A DNA stretch of 64,000 nucleotides. Source: Alligator mississippiensis (lineage: Eukaryota; Chordata; Crocodylia; Alligatoridae). The DNA is taken from assembly GCF_030867095.1 (NCBI RefSeq), contig NC_081829.1, positions 67,539,181 through 67,603,180 of the forward strand, in the 5' to 3' direction. How positions within the stretch are numbered: position 1 is the stretch's first letter; every line of letters starts with the position of its first letter. Shown piece by piece: positions 24,983 to 35,049 of the stretch. The notes beneath the pieces are model-generated. The model did no database searches. It was not told the origin of the DNA and saw nothing but the letters and a program-made list of their open reading frames with translations. Position numbers and translations under genes: made by a program.

Positions 24983-27216
24983 TGTGGTGGCGAGAAGCCC
25001 TCACAGGCTCTAAGGGGGCTGGGGGGAACTGCAAGAACCCCCACAGGGAACAAGCAGGCCCCCCACACCCCAGGAAACTTACCTCCGGGAGCACAGCCGA
25101 AGCCGCGGCCACGTAAGTCAGCATTACACCAGCTCTTTAAACAGCTGCTCCTGTGGTGGGGGAGCGGTGGGCTAATTGTGGCAGCTGCGGACGCTGCTCT
25201 GGGAGATTTAAAAACCCTGCTGGAAGCCAGCAGGGTGGGGAGGAGCCCGCCAGGCAGGCGGTGACTCCAGAGGCTGGCTGAAGGATTGGAGCTGGCGCTG
25301 CACCCGCGCCTGGAGCAAAGGGGAGCAGCGTCCTGCACTGGGCTGGGGAAAATCCATCCCCACCTGCTGGCAATCAAAAGTTTAGAGGGGCGTCCCTCTC
25401 ACTTGAAGGGAGAAGGACACCAGACAACGGGAGCCCAGCCCTTTGGCACCAGGGACTGGGGCTCCAGCCACCTTAACATCTAGGCAATTGATCGGTGCCA
25501 AAGACGACGCCTGACCCCTTGGAAAAGGGGTTTACAGGGAATGGCAGAACAGCTAAATCCAACCTCTGAGCAGTTGGTGAGTGGACGGGGTGAAAGGGGA
25601 GGTGGAGCCCTGAGGAACATCGCATCACAAATGTGAGTACCCCCTGTTGCAGAGCACTGAGGTGCCCTGCTCCTAGAGGTCAGAAACTGCCACAGGAAAA
25701 GCTCTGGCAGTGCATAGGGAGCCCTAGCAGGGAATAGGAGCCCACCTGTGGGTTGCCAGGGCAACTGGAGGGAGCAACTCACACCTGCCAGTGGTCAGCT
25801 GCCTGTAGGAGGCAGAGCCTGACTCTCATAAAGCCCAGGGCTGAGGCCAGGCTGGCAGTTCCCTGCCAGCAGCCAGAGAGGCAGGAGCTCCCTCAGCCAT
25901 GATACGAGAAGTAGTGAGAACCGCAGGTACTGCCTAAGCCAGATAACAGAAGGCAGCTCTAAGATGTCGGAGCAATGTGGTTATAGCCAGGTGGCTTATA
26001 GTTATGTTGTAGCCTAGGGGCTTGTGTTTTGTTTTGTTTTGTTTATTATACTGGTGGCTAGGGTGAGGCTATTAGGGGTTGGAGGAGGCCTCATCGGGGA
26101 CTCACAACGGAGTGTGAGGACCCCGGCGCCAGTGAGGGCGCAGTATCCTTAAAGGGGCCTCACAGTGGAGTGTGAGGACCCCGGCGCCCAGGAGGGCACA
26201 GCATATGGGGTGTATAGACCCCAGCCCTAGAGCGGGGCACTTTTGAGAAGCCCAGGCTTGGGCGTGGTGAGCCCCAGAGAGGGGGCCATATTGAGTAGCC
26301 CAAGTTGGGCATGGTGAGCCCCAGACAGGGGGTTCGCACTTCTGAGAAGCCCCAGTGTGGGTGTGGCAAGCCCCAGAGAAGGGGTACTACTGGGAAGCCC
26401 CAGGGCGGGCGTGTCGAGCCCCTGTGGAAGGCATAGTACTGTGATAAACCCTGGAGAAGGGCGGAGTACTACGGTAAACCCCGGCGAGAGGGGGTAGTGG
26501 TGCGGTGAGCCCTGGAGAAAGGGGGTAGCAGTGTGGTGGGCCCGAGAGACAGGTCGCTCAACCAGGAAGTCCCAGAGTGGGCGCAGAAGTCCCCAGGAAA
26601 GGGGTGGCTTCATAGGGAAGGCCCCAGAGAGGGACGACATTACAGGGAAGGCCCCAGAGAGGGGCGACATTACAGGCAAGGCCCCGAGTGGGCTCAGAGA
26701 GCCCAGAAGGGGGCAGCACAACAGAGAAAGCCCGAGAGAGGGGCATGAATATAGACAGAGAGACAGACCAACGTCTATCCCATCTGTGAGGCTTGGGGCG
26801 TGGTATCAGGGGTGGTTGGAGCCATGCATAGCCCATAAGGCTAGGGTGCCCCAAAGCACCCATTTGTAAGACAAGACCCACGAGGAGTCCAGGAAACCGC
26901 GGAGTAAGAGTCAACATAGAGACGTGTCTGAGAGGGCATAAGGCAGCCTCCCAACCAATCTAAACCATCAAAGACGTGGCGGGCAAGAAATAGAGGGTGC
27001 CCTTGGGCCAACTTGGCACGGAGAGGGGGCCTTAAGGAGATCACGGCCCTCCTGTAGGACCCCGCCATGACACCCCCATCACTGGGACACCCAGGAAGAA
27101 GAACTCCACTGAACCCCTCCTTTTTCTGTTAACATCAAGTTGTGACAGGTGAGTTGAGGGGCACTCTGGTAAAGGGGGATGGTGTGGTACTCGCCATGCC
27201 TGCTAGAGATGCCACA
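24983..27216 (+). repeat. 5' LTR of the Gmr1-like element (about 0.8 kb, plus a 1.4-kb insertion)
   Basis: It matches the 3' LTR over 24983-25644 and 27078-27216, starting TGTGGTGGCGAGAAGCC and ending GAGATGCCACA. The intervening 1.43 kb is absent from the 3' LTR and is annotated separately. Confidence 0.88.
25645..27072 (+). mobile_element. Probable solo LTR inserted in the 5' LTR
   Basis: The block starts TGTTGCAG, ends CCATGACA and is flanked on both sides by CCCCC (640-644 and 27073-27077). The sister LTR reads straight through this point. Inside are degenerate GA/C-rich tandem units: two copies of a GTGAGGACCCCGGCGCC-containing unit at about 26107 and 26166, and 40-45-bp 'gccccagagaggg' units at about 26340-26740. 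Deletion from the 3' LTR is the alternative, since a C-run is a weak target duplication. Strand is a guess. Confidence 0.6.
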
Positions 27217-27217
27217 G

Positions 27218-27235
27218 TGGTGCATTGGCTGGGAA
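27218..27235 (+). promoter_or_regulatory. Primer binding site, tRNA-Gly type
   Basis: TGGTGCATTGGCTGGGAA begins two bases after the 5' LTR. It is complementary, with one difference, to the 3' end of vertebrate tRNA-Gly(GCC) with CCA (TGGTGCATTGGCCGGGAA from memory of that tRNA). Confidence 0.75.
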
Positions 27236-27287
27236 GGAATTTTTCTCCGTGAGTGGATCAGTGATCCTGACCCGGGTTGCAACAGAT

Positions 27288-27632
27288 ATGCAGGAGCCAG
27301 CGGTGGCTCATGCAGAGCTTCTGATGCAAGCCATCCAAGCTATAGGGCAGGTGCTCGAGATGCAACAACTGCAAGGGGCCCACCAGCAGGATTGGATGCA
27401 ACATAATGCCGCCCTGTTTAAGATGCCATGGATGACGCGGGATGATGATCCCAAAGCCTACATAGAGGCATTTGAGAGAACCACCCTTCAGTCAGGGTTA
27501 GATTACATGCAGTGGGCTCACCAGTTGGGGGCCCTGATGATAAACCAAGCCCAAGCAGCCTACCGGGCCTTGTTGAGGGAGGATGCCCAAAGCTATGACA
27601 CTGTTAAGGCTGTGATCTTGTACCAGCTCTAG
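27288..27632 (+). pseudogene. Gag fragment of the Gmr1-like element
   Basis: The frame from the ATG at 27288 runs to a stop at 27630-27632. It contains DDPKAYIEAFERTTLQSGL and AQAAYRALLREDAQSYDTVK, the capsid-like region of Gmr1 gags. Just after the stop, SPESHRQTF resembles the start of the SCAN-related capsid part, but most of that region is missing or frame-broken. It would form the capsid in an active relative. An upstream ATG at 27225 overlaps the primer site and is unlikely to be the true start. Confidence 0.75.
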
Positions 27633-27779
27633 ATCTCCCCAGAGAGCCATCGACAGACATTCTGAGCCAGTCATATTTCGAGGGAATGCGGACTGGGCTT
27701 TAGTGAACGAGGCTGTGGTCTGGCAACACCCAGCACATCCCGAGAAAGGGGGAGGGAGGCTGATCGAGGTGAGCCTATG

Positions 27780-28110
27780 GACTTCAGTTTGGGTTCTACC
27801 GCACGTGAGGGAGGATGGGACTGCCCAGTTGTGATGGCCTGGATTGGGGAGCAAATAGTGTGAGCAACCCTGGACACAGGATGCTCCCAGTCCCTCCTCC
27901 ACGCGGACCTGGCCCCTAGAACAGGAATACAGGAAGCCAGGCCATTGCTAATGACCTGTATCTTGGGAGACAAGATGCGCTTTCGGAGCTGTTACCTCCC
28001 CTTGAAGGTGATGGAGTTCCAGGGGGAGTTACGGGTCGGCTTGGCCCCAGCTTTGGCCTGTGAGATGATCTTGGGATGAGAATGGGGACCATTTTACATG
28101 GTACTGGAAC
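27780..28110 (+). pseudogene. Aspartic protease remnant of the Gmr1-like element
   Basis: A broken frame contains ATLDTGCSQSLLHADL (about 27870-27915), the D-T/S-G active-site motif of retroelement proteases, followed by MEFQGELRVG and LACEMILG. In-frame stops lie on both sides. Position between gag and integrase supports the call. Confidence 0.6.
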
Positions 28111-28426
28111 ATGTGCGAGCAACCATGGAAGAGAGAAGGAGATAAAGAAGAAGGGAAGGCTGGGTCAGACAGGCTACCTCCCCGCAGAATGAAGTTGTCC
28201 AAGACAGCATTGACATGGAGCAGGTAGCCAGCGCTGCGCAGTTCCAGCAGGCTGAACGGGAAGACGCAGAGCTACAACAGCTAAGAACAGAAGACCCAGG
28301 AGAGGGGATGTCCAGAAGCCACCCTAACTTTGAGGTAATAGGGGGGCTACTATATCGGGTCCAGAGAGGATGGCAGAAAGGCGGCAGCTGGTAGTCCCCT
28401 GCTTGCTCCACTGACCAATTTGGAAA

Positions 28427-29590
28427 TTGGCCCATGACTCCCCACTAGGCGGTCATTTAGGGCGCATCAAAACCCGGGTGAGATTAGTCTGGGAGTTCTT
28501 TTGGCCCCGTCTGCAAGAAGACATGGAAAGATGGGGTGTGGCCTGCCCAGAGTGCCAGAGAGCCCAGGAATGGAGGCCTCAGCAGGCACCACTGCAACTC
28601 ATGCCCATAATTGAAACACCGTTCTCACACACAGCGCTCGACATTGTGGGTCCTCTCCCAAAATCTCACAGAGGATACCAATATGTGTTGGTCCTAGTGA
28701 ATTATGCCACATGGTACCTGGATGCAGTTCCACTCAGGTCGATTACGGCAACTCGTGTAGCAGAAGAGCTCCTAAAATGGATCGCCCAGGTAGGAATCCT
28801 GCAAGAAATACTCACGGACCAGGGGACATTTTATGTCGGGCATAATGAAGGCTCTCTGTAGCACCCTTGGCATTACCCACCTGAAAATGTGAGTTTACCA
28901 CCCTCAGACCAATGGCTTAGTTGAGAGGCTGAACGGAACCATTAAAAGAATGCTCAGGCAGTGCACCCAGAAGGATCCCCGTAAATGGGGCACCATATTG
29001 ACCCTGCTTTTGTTTGCCCTGCAAGATGCGCCCCAAGAATCGATGCAGTTCTCGCTGTTCCAGTTAGTCTATGATCACAGTCCCAGAGGGCTGTTACAAA
29101 TTATCTGGAAGGAATGGGAAAGACCCGTAGGGCCAGGAATACTAGCCAACAGGTACCGACAGGAGCTAGAAGACCAGATAAACAAGGCTCAGCAGATTGC
29201 TCGCCAAAATCTGCGAAGTGCGCAGGAACAACAGGAGAGCCCATATAACCAACGAATGAAACCCAGAGCATTCTGGCCAGGGGACATCATCTTAGTCTCA
29301 CTTCTGGCATCAACGAGTAAACACCTTGCAATGTGGCAAAGCCCATTTACGGTAATCCAACAGGTAGGTCCAGTAGATTATGAAGTGCTCAAGACAGGAC
29401 ACTGCCGTGAGTGCCAAATTTACCATGTAAACCTCCTCAAGGAATGGAAGGCTTCACAAGGCTGGCTTGTGCAGAAAGAGGAGGCTGCCAAGGAATTGGG
29501 ACCCCCCTGCCCAGAATTAGGAGGATCCACACCCGATGGGCAAGTACAACTAGGGGAAGATCTGGAAGCCAATCAATGTCGGGAACTGAA
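28427..29590 (+). pseudogene. Integrase of the Gmr1-like element
   Basis: Two open stretches (28427-28861 and 28950-29590) in different frames give one integrase. The first has the zinc-binding end (GHLGRIKTR, CPECQRAQEW), the first catalytic Asp in ALDIVGPLPKSHRGYQYV and the second in LTDQGT. The second covers NGTIKRML, the FALQ helix and a C-terminal part with WQSPFTVIQQVGPVDYEVL and YHVNLLKEW. A frameshift near 28860 separates them. The sequence then leads into the reverse transcriptase but is cut by a CR1. Confidence 0.85.
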
Positions 29591-29593
29591 GGA

Positions 29594-31634
29594 GATAGAT
29601 TCATAGATGTTAGGGTCGGAAGGGACCTCAATAGATCATCGAGTCCGACCCCCTGCATATGCAGGAAAGAGTGCTGGGTCTAGATGACCCCAGCTAGATG
29701 CATATCCAACCTCCTCTTGAAGACCCCCAGGGTAGGGGAGAGCACCACCTCCCTTGGGAGCCCATTCCAGACCTTGGCCACTCTAACTGTGAAGAAGTTC
29801 TTCCTAATGTCCAATCTAAATCTGCTGTCTGCTAGCTTGTGGCCATTATTTCTTGTAACCCCTGGGGGTGCCTTGGTGAATAAATACTCACCAATTCCCT
29901 TTTGTGCCCCCGTGATGAACTTATAGGCAGCCACAAGGTCGCCTCTCAACCTTCTCTTGCGGAGGCTGAAAAGGTCCAGGTTCTCTAGTCTCTCCTTGTA
30001 GGGCTTGGTCTGCAGGCCCTTAACCATATGAGTGGCCCTTCTCTGGACCGTCTCCAGGTTATCCGCATCCCTCTTGAATTGCGGCGCCCAGAATTGCACG
30101 CAGTACTCCAACTGCGGTCTGACCAGCGCCTGATAGAGGGGAAGTATCACCTCTTTGGATCTATTCGTCATGCATCTGCTGATGCACGATAAAGTGCCAT
30201 TAGCTTTTCTGATGGCTTCGTCACACTGACGACTCATGTTCATCTTGGAGTCCACTAGGACTCCAAGATCCCTTTCTACTTCCGTGCCACCCAGCAGGTC
30301 ATTTCCTAGGCAGTAGGTATGCTGGACATTTTTCCTCCCTAGGTGCAGCACTTTGCATTTCTCCTTGTTGAACTGCATTCTGTTGTTTTCTGCCCACTTG
30401 TCCAACCTGTCCAGGTCTGCTTGCAGCCGTTCCCTGCCCTCCGGCGTGTCCACTTCTCCCCATAGCTTTGTGTCATCCACAAACTTGGACAGAGTACACT
30501 TCACTCCCTCATCCAAGTCGCTGATGAAGACGTTAAAGAGTATCGGTCCAAGGACCGAGCCCTGTGGGACCCCACTGCCCACACCCTTCCAGGTCAAAGC
30601 CGACCCATCCACCACGACTCTCTGGGTGCGACCCTCTAGCCAATTCGCCACCCACCGGACTGTGTAGTCATCCAAGTCACAGTCTCTTAACTTGTTCACC
30701 AGTATGGGGTGGGATACCATATCGAAGGCCTTCCTGAAGTCTAAGTATACGACATCCACCTCTACTCCTGCGTCCAGGCGTTTTGTAACCTGGTCATAAA
30801 AAGAGACTAGATTAGTCAGGCATGATCTGCCTGCTACGAACCTGTGCTGGTTTCCCCTCAGCGTAATTTTTCCTGCCGGGCTCTCGCAAATGTGAGCCTT
30901 GATAATTTTTTCAAAGACTTTGCCAAGGATGGAGGTGAGACTGACTGGCCTATAGTTGCCCGGGTCCTCCTTCCTCCCCTTCTTGAAAATGGGGACCACA
31001 TTGGCCCTTTTCCAGTCCTCTGGGACTTGGCCTGTGTGCCACGAGTGTTCAAATATTCCAGCCAGTGGCTGTGGAATGACGTCGGCCAGTGCGTTCAGTA
31101 CCCTCGGATGAAGCTCATCCGGGCCTGCCGACTTAAACGCATCCAGTTCTTCCAAGTGCCTCTGCACCATCTCAGGGTCTACGGATGGTAGTCTGGCGCC
31201 TTGCTGCTGCCTCTCTACAACCCCAGTGAGAGACTTGTCTTGCCCCTCTCTTAGGAACACTGAGGCAAAGAACTCATTGAGGAGTTCAGCCTTGTCCCCC
31301 CTGTCCATCACCAATTGCTTCTGCCCATTTAGTAGGGGTCCTATTCCTTCCTGGGCCTTCCTTTTACTCCCTATATATATAAAAAACAATTTCTTGTTAT
31401 CCTTTACTTGGGATGCCATCCTCAGCTTCATGGTAGCTTTGGCCCGTCTAACTGCCTCCCTACAAGCGTGAGCAGAGGAGGTATACTCCTCTTTGGTGAT
31501 CTGTCCCTGTTTCCACTTTTTATGTGCTCCCCTTTTGGCCTGTAAGCTGCCCTGGATTTCTCTGGTCAGCCAAGGAAGCCTCCTGGTCCCTTTCCCTCTT
31601 TTTTCTCGCATCGGGATTGTCTCCCTTTGTGCCC
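29594..31634 (-). mobile_element. CR1 LINE, 5'-truncated, with a long open reverse transcriptase frame
   Basis: On the minus strand one frame stays open from 31815 to 29680, of which about 31634-29680 is CR1. It runs from the end of the endonuclease-RT linker through reverse transcriptase: [47 protein letters not shown], the catalytic box FVDDTKLW, and the C-terminal ETVQRRATHM. The first 60 or so codons of the frame are antisense gypsy sequence. The 3' end (29594 onward) carries the CR1 tail. GAAGGA lies at both junctions (29588-29593, 31635-31640). It splits the host element between integrase and reverse transcriptase. An open frame implies a young copy. Confidence 0.92.
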
Positions 31635-31639
31635 GAAGG

Positions 31640-32353
31640 ATGATAGAGACATTCCAGGATGTGTTCCAAGAAACCCCAGGACTAGCGCGGGGAATTGAGC
31701 ACAAGAGCAGGATGCCACGAGGCACACTAGCCAGGGAAAGATGGAGGCCTATACCACAGCATCTGCAGCAAGTGGTACAACAGGTGATAGAAAAGATGTG
31801 GAAGCATGGAATCATCAGGCCATGTCAAAGCCCATGACGCAGTCCTATCGTACCAGTGGCCAAACCTGATGGGTCACTTTACCTTTGCATTGACTTTCTA
31901 AAGTTAAATGCACTAGCGACCTTCGATGCATTTCCTATGCCCAATATTGCCCACCTCGTTGAAAGAACTGGAGAGGCAAAGTACATATCCGCCATTGACC
32001 TAACAAAAGCGTACTGGCAAATCCTGATGAGAGCTGTGGATTGTGCCAAAACTGCTTTCAGAACCCCTTGGGGCCTGTTTGAATTTGTACGTATGGCCTT
32101 TGGGCTAAATGGAGTGGCAGTCACCTTTCAAAGGCGTATGGATGCCCTGCTGGCACCACATGCGGCATACACAGCAGCTTACATTGATGACATAATCATC
32201 TTCACCACAGATTGGCCCTGGCATCTTGATGTCCTGAGAGCGGTCTTGGGAGAGCTTCAAGCGGCTGGGATGACCACCAGTCCCAAAAAATGCAAACTAG
32301 CAGGCACAGAAACCAAGTACATGGGGTTTCATGTAGGACAGGGGACTATCTGA
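31640..32353 (+). pseudogene. Reverse transcriptase of the Gmr1-like element
   Basis: The sequence resumes after the CR1 with FQDVFQETPG, the RT N-terminal linker. It continues through KPDGSLYLCIDFLKLN, YISAIDLTKAYWQI, TAFRTPWGLFEF and the catalytic YIDDIIIF, all intact in pattern, and ends YMGFHVGQGTI with a stop. One stop lies at about 31836-31838, between QSP and the VAKPDG segment, and breaks the frame. Confidence 0.9.
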
Positions 32354-32980
32354 CCCCTGGCAGACAAGGTGGAGGCAATACGCCTGTTTCAGAAACCACA
32401 CAACCATCGGCAACTCCATTCTTTTTTGGGGCTCATCAACTATTATTGAAGGTTCATACCACACTTTGCAAAACTCACAGCACCCCTCATGGATGCTCTC
32501 AAAGAATGGGTATCAGGGACACTAAAATGGACGTCCGAGATGAAAAGAAGCTTCGAAGATCTGAAGGAAGCCATGTGTCATGAAGTGATGGAACATACTC
32601 CCGACTTCTCCGTTCCTTTTATTTTACAGATGGACACATCTGGCAGCGCCCTGGGGGCCGTCCTGTTGCAGAGGTGGGAGGGAGAAGAACGCCCAGTTGC
32701 CTTCGCAAGCCATAAACTCAGCCAAGCCAACACCAGGTACACCATGATAGAGAGGGAGTGCCTAGCTATACGCTAGGTCCTGGTGGTGACAGACCATGCT
32801 CTCCTGCAGTGGTTAACCAAAAAACAAAGTGAAAATACCCGCATTACCCGCTGGGCACTTGCTCTTCAACCATTCAAATTCACAATAACGCACCGCCCTG
32901 GCAAAGATAACCTTGTGGCAGATTTCCTCTCTAGGTATCAGGGCAGAGGAGCCAACCGAGGAGGCACGTCTAGCACATGA
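32354..32980 (+). pseudogene. RNase H of the Gmr1-like element
   Basis: FILQMDTSGSALGAVLLQ (first catalytic Asp) is followed by RPVAFASHKLS, the ERECLAIR glutamate, VTDHALLQWL and RITRWALALQPFKFTI, ending VADFLSRY. This matches the RNase H end of Gmr1 polyproteins. A stop at 32774-32776 and frame changes near 32350-32490 break it. No integrase follows, as expected when integrase lies upstream. Confidence 0.88.
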
Positions 32981-33050
32981 GAGGGAACATCAGGCTATAC
33001 AGAAGGGCTTAGATGTCAAGATGCCATAAGGCAGCTTAAGTGGGGAGGTC

Positions 33051-34945
33051 TGTGGCAGCAAGAAGCCCCTGCAGGCTCTAAGGGGGCTGGGGGAAGCCCC
33101 AAGAACCCCCACAGGGAACAAGCAGGCCCCCCACACCCCGGGAAACTTACCTCCGGGAGCGCAGCTGGAGCCGGAGCCATGGCTGCGCGAGCTGGCATGA
33201 TGCCGGCTCTTTATACAGCTGCTACTGAGGTGGGGGAGTGGTGGGCTAATTGCGGTGGCTGCGGACGCTGCTGCGGGAGATGTAAAAACCCCGCTGGAAG
33301 CCAGCAGGGGGGGAAGGAGATGGAGCAAGCCAGCAGGGAGCCTGCCAGGCAGGCGGTGACTCCAGAGGCTGGCTGGAGTGTCACAGGCCAGCTGGGCAGT
33401 GTGAGTTTATCAATTTTATCACAGGCCAACTGGGCTGTTTGATTCAGTTTTGGATGGAGGAGGCAAAGTTGGGAGTGAAGTAAAGGCAAATTTATTATAG
33501 CTTACACATACACAACAGTTAACAGAAAGATAAATGCGATAAGTAGATAATGCAGTATTAAAGAGCTAATAGTAAATAACAGCTAATAACAACAGAAAGA
33601 TCAATTCTGTCACAGGCCAACTGGGCACTGCGAGGGTATTAGCCACTGGGCTGCTCAAAACAACAGATAGACAGACATGGGTTGGCAACTTATCGATAGT
33701 CCCTCAATGCCAGGTACGTGTCAAGTGATCCCAGCGAAGTCAGGCGTCCCCGATCGACACTGTCAGAGGGATTACTGGGGAAGATTCCTTGATCGGGATC
33801 TGATCCTCACTCACACCGGGAGTCCGGGGTTCGGGTGTGGAACAGAAATGACCGCTCTGTTCCCTCCTTCCTGCTGATCACCTGATGCACGCGCTTTTTA
33901 TACCTAGTCTTATGCTAATCTGTTGGCTTTAGAGCCACTCACAATGTTGCCCTATAGCTGTTACCCTATGGGATTGAATGGTGTTAAAAATTATCATAAA
34001 AGGTTACTACCCAAACTCGGGTTTATCCAATAAGCAAATTATAATGCAGCACCTTTTAGGTTTGAAATTGACATTGCTTCGCCTAAGCCCCAACCCCTTT
34101 TAGGTTTCATTTGAATATGCTTTCTTGGCATGTGCTTTCCTGGAATGTGTTGGGTGTGCCAGGTAATTGGATCCAGTTTTTTATCGTTAAAGCTGAACCC
34201 TGAGCAGAAACTGTTAGGTCAGCTAATCTTGCATCTACAGCTGTGCCTATGGGGCCCAGTCAGTTCCACAAACAGTTAATTTTATCATTTTGGTTAAACT
34301 TATGACAGACAAGTTACATTTGCGGTTTACAAACTGACAAGCTTTATATTACTTAATACTACCTGCTTAGGCAAAATACCAAATACCTCTAAAAAGCACA
34401 TATTTATTGCGTATTAATCCCTCTGGTTTTGGCCATCACACTGGAGCATTGGAGCTGGCGCTGCATCTACGTCAGGAGGAAAGGGGAGCAGCGTCCTGCA
34501 CTGGGCTGGGGAAAATCAGTCCCTACCCACTGGCAATCAAAAGTTTAGAGGGGCGTCCCTCTCACTCGAAGGGAGAAGGATGCCAGACAATGGGAGCCCA
34601 GCCCTTTGGCACCAGGGACTGGGGCTCCAGCTGCCTGAACATCTAGGCAATTGATCGATGCCAAAGCCGACGCCTGACCCTTTGGAGAAGGGGCTTACAC
34701 GGAATGGCGGAACAACAAAATCCAACCTCCGAGCAGTTAGCGAGTGGACAGGGTGTAGGGGAGGCGCAGCCCCAAGGAACATTGCATCACAAATGTGAGT
34801 ACCCCTGTCACTGGGACATCCAGGAAGAAGAACTCCACTGAATCCCTCCTTCTTCCGTTAACATCAAGTCATGGCAGGTGAGTTGAGGGGCACTCTGGTA
34901 AAGGGGGATGGTGTGGTACTCACCACGTCCGCTAGAGACGCCACA
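33051..34945 (+). repeat. 3' LTR of the Gmr1-like element (about 0.83 kb, plus a 1.06-kb insertion)
   Basis: It starts TGTGGCAGCAAGAAGCC, ends GAGACGCCACA and aligns with the 5' LTR except for the inserted block. CTTTATACAGC at about 33207 may be the TATA region. Confidence 0.88.
33379..34440 (+). mobile_element. Solo LTR inserted in the 3' LTR, 6-bp target duplication
   Basis: The block starts TGTCACAGG, ends GGCCATCACA and is flanked by CTGGAG at 33373-33378 and 34441-34446. The 5' LTR lacks it. Three copies of CACAGGCCRRCTGGGC occur near the start (33380, 33419, 33609), and TTTTTATA lies at about 33895. A 6-bp duplication is typical of class II endogenous retroviruses, but no coding part is present, so the class is a guess. 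Confidence 0.8.
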
Positions 34946-35049
34946 CTTAGATCCACCTGAGTGTGGAACTGTCCCACCTCCAATCCTACCAAAACACCTG
35001 TGGACCTGGTATCCTTGATCCTGTGAAACTGCCCCCAATTCTTCCACCC

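Larger units (their letters stand above)
24983..34945 (+). mobile_element. Full-length Gmr1-like Ty3/gypsy LTR retrotransposon, degenerate, with nested insertions
   Basis: Similar LTRs beginning TGTGG and ending GCCACA bound the element, and CTTAG is repeated exactly at 24978-24982 and 34946-34950 as a 5-bp target duplication. A tRNA-Gly primer site follows the 5' LTR, and a purine-rich tract (about 33040-33048) precedes the 3' LTR. Coding remnants run gag, protease, integrase, reverse transcriptase, RNase H. Integrase ahead of reverse transcriptase is the Ty1/copia-like order known for the Gmr1 group of deuterostome gypsy elements. Three later insertions inflate it: solo LTRs at 25645-27072 and 33379-34440, and a CR1 at about 29594-31634. 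Stops and frameshifts show it is inactive. Confidence 0.9.

Noticed and set aside
26227-26869. Repetitive frames (164 codons minus, 112 codons plus) over 26227-26869
   Set aside because: They are translations of degenerate GA/C-rich tandem units inside a solo LTR, not a protein.
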